Source: Allacma fusca | Taxonomy: Eukaryota; Arthropoda; Collembola; Symphypleona; Sminthuridae | Length of the DNA: 64,000 nucleotides | Direction: 5' to 3' | Assembly: GCA_947179485.1 (NCBI GenBank) | Contig: OX359247.1 | Coordinates: forward strand, 2,261,060-2,325,059 | Shown here: positions 10,106 to 23,146 of the stretch, piece by piece | Numbering within the stretch: position 1 is the stretch's first letter | Layout: each line of letters opens with the position of its first letter | Notes under the pieces: generated by a model | What the model was told of the DNA's origin: nothing | The model's input: the letters and a program-made list of their open reading frames with translations, nothing else | Database searches by the model: none | Made by a program: the position numbers and the translations under genes

Positions 10106-13100
10106 TTACGCCTCCCCAAGTATTCGTTGCACTACCGCTGTAGCTCTCAGCTTGAGATAATCCTCACGTTTCTTAAATTTCAACCAACCCTTGAGGCAAA
10201 GACAAGTACGAATAGTGTCTGATAACATTGACAGACATTTTGGAGTGAGCAAATCCGTTCCCATACAAAAAAGACACTCCACTGGAACGCCCGTGGCCGA
10301 GACTCCCAGAAAATCGCGCGCCATTTTTGATAGGTTCGGCTATATGTTTTCGTGATCCTGAAAAATACCGGAAATCATAAAAATAGTGTGCATTAATTTT
10401 AACGATTATAATGAAGTGCTAAACCTTCCACCACGAGAGAACGCCATTTGGAAGATCACTTGATTTAACAGGACCATCAGAAAGATATTTCTCCAGTTCA
10501 TCCCGAGAATCATATTTGGCTCGTTTCATTTGCCGCTCAAATACATCTAGAACAACGTCATCATCCTTAGGAGACTCATCGGTTGATTTGTAGAATGATC
10601 GCCAACACTTGGTCACAAGGCTATAAACACGCAACATTTTACTACATGCTGATAATAATTAAATTTTTTATAACAATAATAACATCATTTACGCCTTACG
10701 CTTTATAACTCGGTACCATATTCTTGTAACCCACAGACTTGTGCCAGTCTAGTTTACACCTGGGATCCAGTACTGCAACAATAGGTTTAGAATTAATTAC
10801 ATTGTTCTGGAAGTTCGCAAGCTGTGTATATTAATATTCCTGACATGTACCTATTCCAACTACGTATACCAGACCGTCAGATTTTGGGTAGTAATCATTC
10901 AATTTTTCGCACGCTTTTTTTGCTGCAGAAAGAATAGCTGAATGGCATTTTGTTTCGTCCTGAATTAGTTATTACAAAATAGTATAAAATGCCTACATAT
11001 ATTGTTGTAATTTGAAACATAAACTTAATGCAATAATTTTAAATTCTACCGTATAAGATTCTAAATGATCGTAAAGGTCAACGTAGCTTGCGGCTGATAG
11101 TGACATTAAGGGAACATGCTGTTTGGACATTCTATCAGTTATTTGACTGAAAGGCTGCAAGTAAATATGTGCCAATATTTAGTGAAAATCAACTTTTATA
11201 TGCAAAAATTAGGCGTTGTATGAATACCTCTAGGAACTGCACCATTTCTTCAATTATTTCCCATTCCGCATCAGACAAAACTAAATCTCGTAAAGTTTTA
11301 TCGCTCATCATAGTTGCATCTAATGCCTGAAACCATTTAAAAACAAATGAGGATCACTTTTATTGTTCGATTTGTTAAATAATAAATCACTCCAGAGCAG
11401 ACGTTACACACATGAAACAGGGAAAACGGAAGCAATACGTAATAATAGGCACAATAATTTGATCAACTTGGAGTCAGATTAAATGCACCATTCATTATAA
11501 TAATTTGCTTTTTCTAGGAAGTCCAAGCACATCTGGTACAGGATGTTACATCATTTTTATGGCTCTAGACCATAAAAGAGGCAACGGTAGAAAATATTTA
11601 AGCCCCCATTCTGTTGCAAGTTTTCTTGTGTATTTTACAAAATACGCCCCATTCGCGTGGCTCAAATACTCTGGATACAGAGTTAAAGAAAGTGGGGCAA
11701 GGCGAGAATTTTTTCGAAATTTAAAAATTTCGCAAAATATAAAATTTGATACCTAATTCAGGAAAATGTCAAATTTGTTACCAATCCAACGGAGGAAAAT
11801 AATATTTTTGTGACGACTCAAATCACGGCTAATGTTAAAAATTTTGGTACTACTCCAATAGAGCTTAGTGTATGTACGTTTTTTGTATGTAAACTTGAGG
11901 CAAACATTGAACGATTTAATTTTATTTACTTCAATTGTATCTTTTATTCTTCGATTTGATGAAGCTGATTTATAAATTTTGATCGCAAATATTGGTTTAT
12001 AGCTTTGCGGTCTGTCTAACGTATTCATCCTAGAGTCCTGAAGGTTTACTAGCCTAAATTCCGTTGAAATTGTCTACAAATATCAAATTCCGTTTTAAGA
12101 AGTGCAAAACCTTCAAATTGTCCTTTTTTTCAAAACATTTCTCGTTTTGACCCATTTCCGTTAACTTTGTTTCTGAAGTAATTCGCGGCCAGAGTACTTA
12201 CTTTGTAAAATCTGGAAAAAAATTGCTCCAAAATGGGGGTTTGAATGTTTTTACCGTTGACCTGTACCACTAGTTTTAAAGGAAGTACTATTTCGGTCGT
12301 TTGTAACACATGCACAATGACGATAATTGGTTACGTTTTATACAAATGACTGAACAGATAAATACTTACAGGTCTTAGTAGCAAACATCTTTGTAGCATC
12401 TTAAGCGTTGAGTTCCAACGAACGTTCATGTCCTTTAAGAGCTGAAGTTTTGGAACTTGCAAAGTGTCGCAAAAGTGTACCATGGAATCCCCGAGAATAG
12501 TAGATTTGCGAATTTTGACAATGGCTCTTTTTAGCTAAAATGCAAATGGAAGAGGATTAAATTTGGCGATTGGGTCTAAACCACCCGTTTAAATATAAGC
12601 TAGAGCCGGTTTTCCATTGGGCCAAATAGTTGTTAGGCTGAACCAAAATGCTTAAATTAATTTAATTATATTAAATTTCGTTACACTTATTTGGGGTTAC
12701 TCTACTTCGGCTTCTGCATACACATGCGGAAATTTTGATTATTTATTATTATAAAATAGTACTGCTTAAGAAAGAATATATTTACCCTGGTATATAGTGA
12801 AAGTTTATTTCCAATGCGCAGAGATTTGTCGTCAGCATTTTCATCAGTGTCACTTGAGTCAGACATAGACAAATATTCTTCAGCAATATCTTTTGTTTCG
12901 GTCCTCTTAAGCACTGTTAATGCTGCTTGACACGCTAAATTAATAATGTGCGCAAGGCAGCGGATGCGATGTTCTTTAAATTCAAATTCGGGAGCAAACT
13001 ACAAAAATTATAATTTAGAACAAATGAAATTACTTATGGATAGAAACTATGGGTGTATCCAACAACAGCGAGTGCTTCTACGATTTACTGAAGAACTATA

Positions 13101-15530
13101 TCAGGTGAATTATTTTAAAAGTATTGACGTAACAAGATACAATGAAAATTGCAAACGAAATTTCCGCTAATAAATAATTTCACCATATTGAATTAAATTG
13201 TTTGCATAACATAATAAACAATTTTCAAAACGAGGTTAGGCGAACTATGAGGTACGTTACTGAGCATTGGAAAGTTCTTAACAAGGAATTAATTAAATAT
13301 AATTATTATAAACAAGGATTTACCCCAGGGTTTATCAGAAATCCCAGTTCTTCAAACATGGTATTCATATTGGACGCATTGTCAGAAGTGACAGCCAAAA
13401 GTTTATCACAAGCTTGAAATTCGGTTAGTGTTTTAAAAACAGATTCGGCTAATTTTTCCCCGTGTGTGATCCCTTCATAATATCAAAATCTAGCAACAAT
13501 TGTTGGTATTTCCAGTCCGCATCAACGGAAGTAGCCAAAATTCCATGAAAAGACTTTCCGCTTCTAGTGGTCCAGCAATCCACCACCAAAGATATTTTCC
13601 CAGGACATTTCTGCATAATTAGGTGATTACATATACAATTTGAAAATGAGATGAAATGGAACGGTGGTCGGCACGGCAACGGGTAAAACCCGGGTACATG
13701 CAAACGGTAACAAACATGTTGTTCCCAGCCAGTTTTGGGTACGGGAACAGGAGCACATTCAAGTGGACCCGACCATGGGGAGCAGGAACAGAAGTGGGAA
13801 CACGAACGGAGATTATCAATATGTTCATGTTCCCATACCTGTTGTTCCCGGGATTCAGTGGGTACTTTTATCATCCTTTGGAAACACATTCAAAATTGAT
13901 CTTGGAAGACTTGATTGTATTTTACTTATCTAGACAATTCAATTTGCAACAATAATTATTATTAGTTTATACTTTTGATGCAATTTAAACCCTTGAAAAA
14001 TTGATTGTTTGAATTATTAGTTTTTTCACGACAAACAAGGGGAAATTATTCCATACTGGCATATATTTTACATAAATCTTGTATATGCAAACAATTATAT
14101 TTGGGCCAGCAATTAATCATAAATATTAATCTTTAATTTTAAATTTTAAAACCATCATTAACAATCAATTTTATTATTGGAACATCAATGTTCCATTCAT
14201 TGTTGTATCCTTCATTACTATGGCATTTAACGTGTTTGATATTTGTTCCACTCTATACATAATCTCTGAATAATGGTTCAGTTATTACGCTGCTGCGTTT
14301 CGCTATATGGGTGCGATTAGCGCCCCTCCATATTGTCTGCTTTTTAACTGCACAATGAAGGGTCTTATACTTACAGAAATCCGGATAATAATTTTTACCA
14401 CAGATAAGTACAACACGACTTGGTCCCGGGAACGGGACCGGGACCAGCAGCTGTCGGAACGGTTCCACAACATTTTTAATTTCTGGGTGCGGGAAATACT
14501 GTTCCCACTATCACGGAAACGGGTCTGGGTTTGGGAAAACTTAAACGAAGTACCCATGGAATGTGAACAGGAAGGGGAACAAACGTTTTGTACACCTGAC
14601 GACCATGGAAAATATGAGAAAGGGATTTATTAAATATGATAAATGAACTTAAAATTAGTCAAACGATAGGTTTGACAATTTTTACTTGTAGCGTTTCCAA
14701 AACTAGTTGCTTTTCGATGTGAAACATGGCTTCAATTTTTCGCTTCATAGCGTCCCGTTTCGGAATTTGTACGGAATTCTGTTTGACATGACGAATTAAA
14801 TTCAGAAATTACTCGTCCTCGACTATTGTAAACGGCTGATCGGTCATAATAATGAACTCCACAAGCATATGATCCAGATCTCCGTCGGCAAGCTTTTGAG
14901 TCTGAAATGTTGTATATTAAAAGGTGATGTTTTCATTGAACATAATATTACTGCTAGTGTCAATATCATCGCATACCATTTTGCTGAAGCAATTCGGAAT
15001 AGTTCCTTTCGACGAAATGATAGGATCGGTTGCGTTTTGCGGCATCTTGTTAGGATGCTTGCCTCTTAGATGTTTTAATAAATTTCCAGTACCAGAACGC
15101 AACTCGCGTTTAAATTTCTTCCTGGAACAGAGTAAGATATAGACATTATAATGTTAATTTGCTCTTAAAAAACATAAATTACTAACAAAAATGCAGTGGA
15201 CGAACTTTTTAAATTCTTTATTGCCGATGCAAAGAGAAAAGCAAGGAATTTTTTTCAGACCACAGTATTCAAAATGACGTAGATACAATGTTAAGTAGGA
15301 TTTCCAATGTGAGGAAAAAATATTAGTAGATTTGATATTTGAAGCGAACAATATTTATAAAAAACGATAAAAATTATAAGTACTTACTTGCAGTAATTAC
15401 ATTCATAGTAATTCTCTCCTTCCAGTAATGTAAAATGTTGATGGGCAATTGAACGTTTCCTCTCAATCTCCGGTTTTGCAGAATAATCATTTTCGGTTAA
15501 TTCTACAATTTCTGGGCACGAGGAACTCAT
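10106..15530 (-). pseudogene. hAT transposase (BED finger to hAT dimerisation domain), inactive
   Basis: Minus-strand exons run from an ATG at 15530. BED-type finger: YECNYC before a donor at 15387, then after an acceptor near 15133, GTGNLLKHLRGKHPNK. Next comes the conserved segment near 14830 (QPFTIVEDE followed by an in-frame stop at 14809-14811), the catalytic region near 13450-13620 (KISLVVDCWT...LLDF...GSHTG, frameshifted at the G/A run near 13455), then DNASN at about 13375, RIRCLAHIINLA near 12960, RWNSTLKML near 12410, and the C-terminal dimerisation region (ELEKYLSD at about 10480, FLGVSATGVPVE at about 10310). The stop and frameshift make it a dead source. Confidence 0.88.
13655..14600. 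repeat. GGAAC/GTTCC-rich block inside the hAT element
   Basis: Two clusters (13660-13860 and 14400-14590) of short words such as GGGAACAGGAACAC and GTTCCCATAC lie within what should be a transposase intron. The layout (word-rich ends, plain middle) copies that of the nearby hAT-type MITEs. Weak terminal similarity (GGTGGTCGGCA near 13662 against the complement of 14595-14605) suggests a nested element, but I could not fix its ends or a target duplication. Overlapping frames on both strands here are artefacts of the repeats. Confidence 0.5.
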
Positions 15531-16886
15531 TTGTATATAAAACATAATTACACTTACAATGTCGGTGCTATGAAGTGTGAATCCGAAAGCAAACTAAACC
15601 CTCGCCTAGTTCTCCAAAAATTGCGGTGTGCGTAATGCATGCACTTAATGGGTCGGTAACGTTTTCATTATGAGCGCGAAATCAACTCGTTCTCGGGAGA
15701 AAGTATGACTGAACCGAGGCGGCATTTGAAAAATCGTTTTATTGAGAATCAAAATACTTGAAATAATACTTGCATGTACACGTTCGGGAGCAGGTATTTC
15801 ATGAGCTCAGATCCGCACTTGCAAGATATTTTTATGCAAGTATGGTTTCTCAACCTGCACTTGCAATTTACCCGACTTGAATTACCAAGTTCGGATTCCC
15901 CTTTAACTTGTACCTGACCCGATTCATCACGTACATTTAAAAGCTCAACCCGAACTTGACCCGAACTTGACCCGACTTGGTACTTGTCAAGTAATACTTG
16001 TACTTGAGCGCAGCTCTGATATTGATGTAGTGTTCGAGAGATTTTTCTTAGTTCCTTCATCCGAATTTCGAGAGACCACGTCAATGTCATTTTTCTTTGA
16101 TTCTATACAAGCATTTGATTTCATTACTGATCCAGAATGCTCATCCTTTAACTCATCCTCAGATAAATGAAATTCATCGCTTCTAACTTGAGCTCGCTCT
16201 TTCACATCATCTGTAGCCGGTTCTGTGATCTCTTTGGATTTGTCAGCATCATTATCTGACAGGCCATTCTTTCGTGATAATACAATTCTTGGCTCATAGT
16301 CGGAGTCTCCCGTTTGACCATATTCGGAAGAAACTTCCTCAGATAATTGCTGCGTAAGTATTTTATCCTGGTCCTTTGTCTCTTTGTGTATTTTTTTCGG
16401 AATTCTTCTGTAGTTTCAAATTAACAGTTCAGAGACTTCGGTACGTCTGGAGTTTCGCTTTACTTTGCAAGCGTTCTCTGTAATTTCTACTTCCTTTGTT
16501 TCTTGGTTGCATAAGTTTGTGTTTTTAGTTTCAGCGTCATGCAATATATTCAAAATCCTCGAACTCGCAATTATCTGCTTCGTTTATTTCTTCCAGATGA
16601 TTTGGAACTCCAAAATCGATTTGTTTGTTTGGGTCAACAGCTACATTCGGTGAAGGGTTCAAAATTGGGTGTGTAAAAGTAATCACCCGGACCAAAACAG
16701 AGTACCCTAAATGGGGAAAAAAATTAAAATGAGTCGAACTTCCTCTTTCACAATTTACAATGACAATTTGACAATGCCTTTTGTTTTCGTTGACTTTACG
16801 TCTACCAATCAATTCCCTGTAATAACCAATTTTTTTTTCATTTTTGGGCAGGATCTCTTCGGACAGGCTATCACTCTGGCTAGAAC

Positions 16887-18077
16887 CAGACCTGGATAAC
16901 CGAAAAATAAGGTTTCCGCTAGTTCGTCATACGTTATTGTGATTTTTTTTCCGTTTTGGTTTTTGTTTACTGTTATTTTAAAATACCGTTATCAGTTATA
17001 TCGGTTTTCAAACAAAATGAATTCGGTTAAACGGTTAATACTGTAACGGTATTCAGCAAATTTTATTGAGCTATTTTTAAATTTATTTCATTAACCTAAT
17101 AACACAAGTATTATTCAAACATGTCAAAACCACACAACTTCATAACATGTATGTACCATTCAAAATGCGTTGGTTCGAAGGAACAAAACGGCGTTCAGTA
17201 CCTCGTCTTTCATACTGCTTCGTCTTTCAGATAGAACAAATGCTAAGGCAGAAAACAGGCGTTCAACACTCGCTTGAGTCCCAGGCACCCAAATAATTAC
17301 TCTAGCTATATATCTCAATGAAGTCGGAGCAATACTGGCCCACTATTTGAATAGATCACACTTCAGGCACTTTTTATTTTTTTCACTCGGAATTTTGTCA
17401 TATAATGCCTTATATCATATAATATATATGATCTAATATCATATAAACCTTCCCACAATGCTGTTCTACTGGGAACAGAATCCGTATATTCTGTTTTTGT
17501 CTTTATTCCTCAGAAATACTTCAAACGGGTCATCATTGTCATTAGCATCAAACTGGTCGACAACTTGTTAATAAAGCGGAACTAACAATTAGCACTATTA
17601 GCAGAAATCGAAATATGCTGAAATTGAAAAACAATTAGCAAAAGCAGATGTATGTTTGCATAAAACTAACAATACACAAGTCGAAATAAGCTTAAATTGA
17701 ATGAATCTAATAATACGCAATTTATGTGTACTAGGTAAGTAATCATCGTACCTATATGTACATACATACTCATATAAAATACGCTTACAATTAGCCACGT
17801 ATTCAAACGGCGTACGTTCACGTTGAGTTCAATCGACAGTTGGAAGTTGGAGTACTGATTGCCTTTACTGTTGAGAAAAAACCTAAAATAACCGTATTTT
17901 TTCAGTTTCCGTTTCGGTTACGGGTTACGGTTATTACTAAAACACATTTATCGTTTCTTTTCGTTTATCGTAAATACTTTTTTTTCTGTTTTCGGTTTGA
18001 TTTTAAAAACCGTTATTGCAATTTTTCCGTTAATAACGTTATTCCATAACGTTATACCGTAACGTTATCCAGGTCTG
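16887..18077. mobile_element. Nonautonomous hAT-type element (1.2 kb)
   Basis: Perfect 14-bp inverted termini CAGACCTGGATAAC / GTTATCCAGGTCTG, flanked by the 8-bp direct repeat GCTAGAAC (16879-16886 and 18078-18085). The ends are rich in words of the type ACGGTTAT/CCGTTTTCGG. No coding capacity is recognised. It interrupts exon 1 of the dead ZAD gene. Confidence 0.92.
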
Positions 18078-18152
18078 GCTAGAACCAGTGAGCTTATTTC
18101 TCATGAAGTCTTCTTTACACCCGCCCTGTGACAACAAAATCTTACCACTCAA

Positions 18153-19058
18153 TAGTGCACCTCATGGGTACTAAAACGTGGTACCTGTACCTGTTCCTGT
18201 ACCCAAATATGGGTACTTCAGTATGTTGTACCTTTACCTGTACCTTCTTTGAAGTACCTAATACTTGAATGAAGGTACCTGTACCCAAACCTTTTTTTTT
18301 AACTTTTACCTGTTCCTGAAAATTACCTATACCCAAAAAGTACCCGAATTTTTACCTTTACCCAGGTACTTTGTTTTACCTACCCGGGTACTTTTTATGA
18401 TGATGCGAATTCAGTTAAAAAAATTATTCTAATAATGTGCTCCAATTTATTCCCCTATAATCTATTGCATCATGTTTTTCAAAAAATTGAATACGGCTAA
18501 AATTAATAACTACTTGAGCTTCCAGCCATCAATCTTGCAATCGCGGTCATTTTAGTACTTCCGAACTCTGCACATTTGATCTTCGTCCATGCTTTCAGAC
18601 AGAAGCATTTTCTAATGGTATCTCCTATGGAATTGTCAGTCGGTGGAATGCTAGAACACGTTTATAAGGAATCTCATTTCATGACACGGAAACGAGCATG
18701 CAGTGGAAGACTGTTGAATGGAGTGGCACGAGAATGTCATGGAAAGAACCACTTTAATTCAGTTTTATGCAATAGAGGACGCAAGCAGATAATAAAAAAG
18801 TACCTTGTATGAATCAGGTATTTTCTGAACGGGTACAGGTACTTTTGGAGCTGTACCTGCTCCTGTCAGGTAAAACCCGTTTCATGTTTTCTTTGTACCT
18901 GTACCTTTACCCGTAAATGTGCCCAATATTTAGGTAAAATTGGCTTGTACCCAGAATTTACCCATTCTGTTTGGGTAAAAAAATATTACCCAGTATTTAC
19001 CTTTACCTGTACCTGTACCCAAATACCCGGGTAGTACCTGTACCCATGAGGGGCACTA
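18153..19058. mobile_element. Nonautonomous hAT-type element with transposase remnant (0.9 kb)
   Basis: Termini TAGTGCACCTCATGGGTAC and its complement (one mismatch) are flanked by the 8-bp direct repeat CCACTCAA (18145-18152 and 19059-19066). Both ends are packed with GTACCTGTACCC words. The middle (minus strand, about 18510-18650) still encodes a recognisable hAT C-terminal fragment (GDTIRKCFCLKAWTKIKC then KMTAIARLMAG), similar to the C-terminus of the 9680-16018 transposase. It is a deletion derivative. Confidence 0.92.
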
Positions 19059-19370
19059 CCACTCAATTTTGAGATTACACAAGTAATTTGCTTTTGTACT
19101 TCCCCAAGCAATTGGTGAGACTTGTATAACGTGGCAAGTGCCGATTTGCATTCATTGCAAAACGGGAATGTGTCATTGTTGAAATCGAAATAGTTCCAAT
19201 GGTGGTGACCATTCCATGTATTTGCAAAGAACTTCAAACAGATCGCTTAATATTTCCGTAACGTCAGCCACATAAAGTTCAATTTGGATAGTTTCGAGGC
19301 ATACTAAACAGACCGGTGGTTTCCTAGAAGTTGGAATTATTGTCGAATCACACAGGGTTTTTAGTACCAT

Positions 19371-21475
19371 TTTTGTAACTTTTATTCAGTATGCCAGATA
19401 TCACAATTTTTTAAACCATGGCAATAATTCCCCACTGGAGAGACTCCGTTTTGATTCAAAAGTATGGTGTCATTTTCACTTGAAAGGTCTGAATTTGTGT
19501 AACGTTTCAACCAGAAAATACGAACAGCCAAAATATTTGCCTAAATATCATATTTATACTGTAGTAGCTCACGCTCACAGGAATGTGAAAGGCAATGCGA
19601 AAGTGCATTTCCCGCATAATATTTTTGTAATAATTATTATTGTACCTTTAAAAATAAAAAGCAAGGATTATTTGAACCCAATCAGAGTTTTGTTTGCTGG
19701 AGTTAATGCTCTTTTGCTGCAATTCACATTTACACTATACTAGTGGAATATTAGACCATGTGCTTGGAATTTGTCTACCTCAAATTTACTCTCGACAATT
19801 TTCATTTGCTTTCAGGGTTCGGCGTGGAGGTGGAATCGTTATAATAATTTATAGTAATGGACGTGGACTTAAAGAACTGGTATTCCATATGCAACAGGTG
19901 TCTAAATCGTACTTGTATTTACCTAAATATATCTGTGATGAATTTTCAAAATAATTGGCTTGAAAATAAAAACCTCGCTTGACTAAAATATTAATAAATG
20001 GACCATGGTCCAGCACTATTATTTGAAAGACTACCGACATTCCCACTTGTCAGAATTAAGAACTCGTTAAAATAAATGAAGGCATAGGACCCAGGTGGGA
20101 GAACAATATGGACTACAAGTTACAAGTTCTAACTTACAATAATAGTCATTGGCAGACCGGGGAAAGGGTTTGTTTTAGGGGCGACGTGCAACAAAAAATC
20201 CTTTTTCTTAGTACATTACCAGTCGACTCTTCCCCCAAAAAGATTTGACGAAGGGATGGATCAGTCTTCAGCAAATTGTTAAATAATTTAACCTTTCAAT
20301 ACTTGAGCTATTGACTAAAAGTCAGTGACTCTGCATTCATTTAAGTCCAGTTGACACTAGACGATAAAAAAATGCAAATGTGTGTATTCCGATCCGAGTC
20401 CCAAGCAAGTAATTATGTACTCAAATATATACAAACCACCTTTCAATTTACACATCAAAAGTCGCGGGAAGATCAAATAATTTTTACAATTTGTACAGGG
20501 ATACTGTGGAAATTAGAAAAAAGTCTAGAGGTATTTAAAAGTCTGGTGTAATTTCGTGTATGACTTCTCGTGACACTCGGTTTGGGACAGGTGGCACTTT
20601 ACAGGAAATGTCAACAAATATCTGTGAAAGCATTAAAAATGTTATGTGATCTTTAACTAGTAATGAAACTGATTGGGGTTTCGCACTTGAGAAGTCTATA
20701 GTTGTGAAATTTTTATTTCTCGTATTTCAAATTCTACCAAGATTCGAAAATCCGTGACCAGTGACAAAAACCGTCATATTTAGAACTGAGATTCAGAGGC
20801 TTCGAAAACCTTTCCTTCAGCATTTTTACACATGTATTTCCTACATTTGTAGCAGTAAAACACTGCTCCATTTAATAAAAGTTTTTAGTAGTTGATTTAT
20901 GTACGTATGATTTATATTTATGCGATTGAGCACAAATGTATACATTTGGATTTTCGCTCTTTAAAACTACGAGTTTTTAATTGAAGTCCTAACTTTGCAT
21001 TATCAATAGAGAGATAGCACAGACACTATTCAAATAACATAAAGTCATTAAAGCAACGGAGTGAGAAACCTCTTATAATCAGTCAGCGTCAACAGGCTTA
21101 AAAAATAGCTGAGAATTGTAGATTGTGCAGTGTATGTTTGACCTTTAGGCTAGTGGTCTTACGACATTCTTTTATACATATATTAAATACTATAATAAAT
21201 ACATATAAGACTTTGCACTTAACAATGAGCCTTCGGCATTAAGTCAGTGCTGTTGTGAAGACAGATGATTATATAACCCAGCTGAATGTGTAACTTTGTG
21301 CGGAGACTAAGTGAGTTAAGATTGCTATTAATTCCCACGAACTAAATTTTGTGAGAAATAGGTTCAGGATAGACAGGATTTTAGATTAACATCAGGTACT
21401 GTACACTAATTGCATCGTAAGTAGACTGGTAGAGAGTGAATTAAGAATAGTTTTAAGTTCACTTAATTGTCAATA
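19371..21475. other. Intergenic region upstream of HIBCH
   Basis: About 2.1 kb with no supported gene. Open frames here are short and lack motifs or splice context. The 5' UTR and promoter of HIBCH should lie in the last few hundred bases, but no clear TATA box is visible. Confidence 0.5.
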
Positions 21476-23146
21476 ATGTTGTCCATTAGACTTTGTGGTT
21501 CGATTGGACATAGAGCAGGTGCAAGTGCCGGTACGGATATTCTCAGCGGAAGTGGGCTTAAAATTGCACGTAGTTTCGTATCTACCAGGAGATATTCCAC
21601 ATTGGAGGAAAGGAAGCAATGCAATTTTTCTAAATCAAAATTTGTATTCAGACAAATAAGCATGAGTTCAAATAACCGATCTCCAGGAATTGGGGAAGAG
21701 CTCCAGGCCACAAGTGAGGAGCAAGATGTGATTTTGGAATCTGTCAACCGTAAAGGGATCATTACTCTCAATAGACCGAAAGCCCTGAACGCTCTTAATC
21801 TTTCCATGCTCAGGAAGATTTATCCTGTTCTCAAAGAGTGGGAATCATCCCAAAAGTTTGTCATCATCAAAGGAAGCGGTAATTAAAAAAATATTCGTCA
21901 TATTTGTATGGAGTAGGATTTTAGGAACGTGGTGTTTGAAAGTGGAAGCAGTTACTATAAAGTAATAAAATAATTATGAAAATGGTGTAATTATGATGCC
22001 TGTTTTTATTTTATTGTACAATTTTAGGCGGCAGAGCGTTTTGTGCGGGTGGAGACGTTCGAGCAGTAACTGATTCAGCTACGGCAGGCACTGATTTGTA
22101 CAAGGACTTTTTCCGGGAAGAATACATGCTAAATGCGCTGGTGGGAACGTTACATATCCCTTATATTGCTCTGATTGATGGGATCACAATGGGTGGCGGA
22201 GTGGGTTTAAGTGTCCATGGTCAGTATCGAGTGGCTACAGAGAAAACTGTCTTCGCTATGCCTGAGACCGCAATTGGTCTTTTTCCTGACGTGGGAGGAT
22301 CATATTTTCTTCCCCGGTTGGGTGGTAGGCTAGGCTTATTTTTGGCCCTAACGGGCTATCGGCTCAAGGGTGGGGATTGTCTACGGGCTGGTATTGCAAC
22401 TCATGTGTGTAATAGTGATACAATCGATTTTCTTGAGCAGGATTTAATTTCCTTGGAAGCTAGTGACTCTACACCTGCTGGAATCGAAACGGTACTTGTG
22501 AACGTGTTTGAGCGAAAATTATTAGTTCTTTTTGATGATCAAACTTTTCTAGTCTATGAATCGTTATAGCAGAATCGTTATAGCAGAATCGTCATTAACA
22601 TTATAATATGTCTGTAGATTCTACAGAGATACAATGATCTTTGCCCAGCGGCCAAGCAGTCCTTCAGCCTTCAAGACAAGCTGACCAAGATTGATGCGAT
22701 CTTCAAGGCAGACTCCATCGAGGGAATAATTTCCGGCCTGAAAACAGAAAACTCAGAATGGTCTCTAGGAATTGTGGATATATTAAGTAAAATGTCTCCG
22801 ACTTCATTAAAGACAACGTTCAAGTTGTTGGTTGAAGGAGCAGACTTAGACTTACAGCAGTGTCTTAAAATGGAGTATCGACTCTCTCAGCGATGTTGTG
22901 AAACCCATGATTTTATAGAGGGTAAATATATATGAACTCAACTGTATCTTTTGAAATTGAATTTAATACCGTGCAAATATTGATACGAAATGATGTGATA
23001 TGTGATTGTTTGCAGGAGTACGAGCTTTGCTTGTGGATAAAGACCAGAAGCCTCAATGGGATCCGCGTACATTAGCTGATGTTACAGATTCATATGTAAA
23101 TACCTTCTTCGCGCCACTTCCGGCTGATAGGGAATTGAAGCTGTAG
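21476..23146 (+). CDS. HIBCH: 3-hydroxyisobutyryl-CoA hydrolase, mitochondrial
   Basis: Four exons: 21476-21878, 22028-22491, 22627-22921, 23016-23146. All introns are GT-AG, frames agree, and the product is 430 residues, close to other animal HIBCH proteins. It hydrolyses 3-hydroxyisobutyryl-CoA in mitochondrial valine breakdown. The N-terminal ~60 residues are Ser/Arg-rich and suit a mitochondrial presequence. The crotonase-fold core shows [15 protein letters not shown] (oxyanion region, about 134-148), [10 protein letters not shown] (190-199) and [13 protein letters not shown] (213-225), the last carrying the Glu and Asp expected in the active site (E214, D222). The C-terminal part has the family segment [10 protein letters not shown]...[16 protein letters not shown]. 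The ATG at 21476 is chosen because it starts the presequence; the frame is open only a few codons upstream. An AATAAA-type signal occurs near 23480. It looks functional. Confidence 0.95.

Larger units (their letters stand above)
9680..16018 (-). mobile_element. 6.3-kb hAT transposon with 8-bp TSD
   Basis: Inverted termini CAGAGCTGCG (9680) and CGCAGCTCTG (to 16018) are flanked by the direct 8-bp repeat ATATTGAT (9672-9679 and 16019-16026), the hAT signature. Both subterminal regions (9690-9960 and 15780-16010) are dense in short words related to ACTTGAACTTGACC. The interior carries a broken minus-strand transposase. A further GGAAC/GTTCC-rich block at about 13655-14600 looks like a nested nonautonomous element. 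Confidence 0.93.
9393..19370 (-). pseudogene. ZAD zinc-finger pseudogene split by three hAT elements
   Basis: A decayed paralog of the gene at 46012-49450. Exon 1 remnant: ZAD-like CxxC...CxxC from 19370 down to 19067 (frameshift near 19190), continuing at 18152-18086 and 16878 downward. Exon 2 remnant: starts at about 16706 with the same acceptor and first codons as the intact gene, has an acidic linker with stops near 16540, and resumes at 9671-9393 with a C2HC finger module (SRYLLDDKHSFEF...CITC...H...C). A donor GT follows at 9392. The pieces join only if elements 18153-19058, 16887-18077 and 9680-16018 are removed. Exons 3-6 are not found nearby. Confidence 0.85.

Noticed and set aside
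13449..13955. Separate genes suggested by several open frames here
   Set aside because: The minus frame at 13449-13640 is hAT transposase. The others come from GGAAC/GTTCC-rich repeats.
18576..18812. Plus-strand 78-codon frame
   Set aside because: The opposite strand encodes a recognisable hAT C-terminal fragment, so the plus frame is its shadow.
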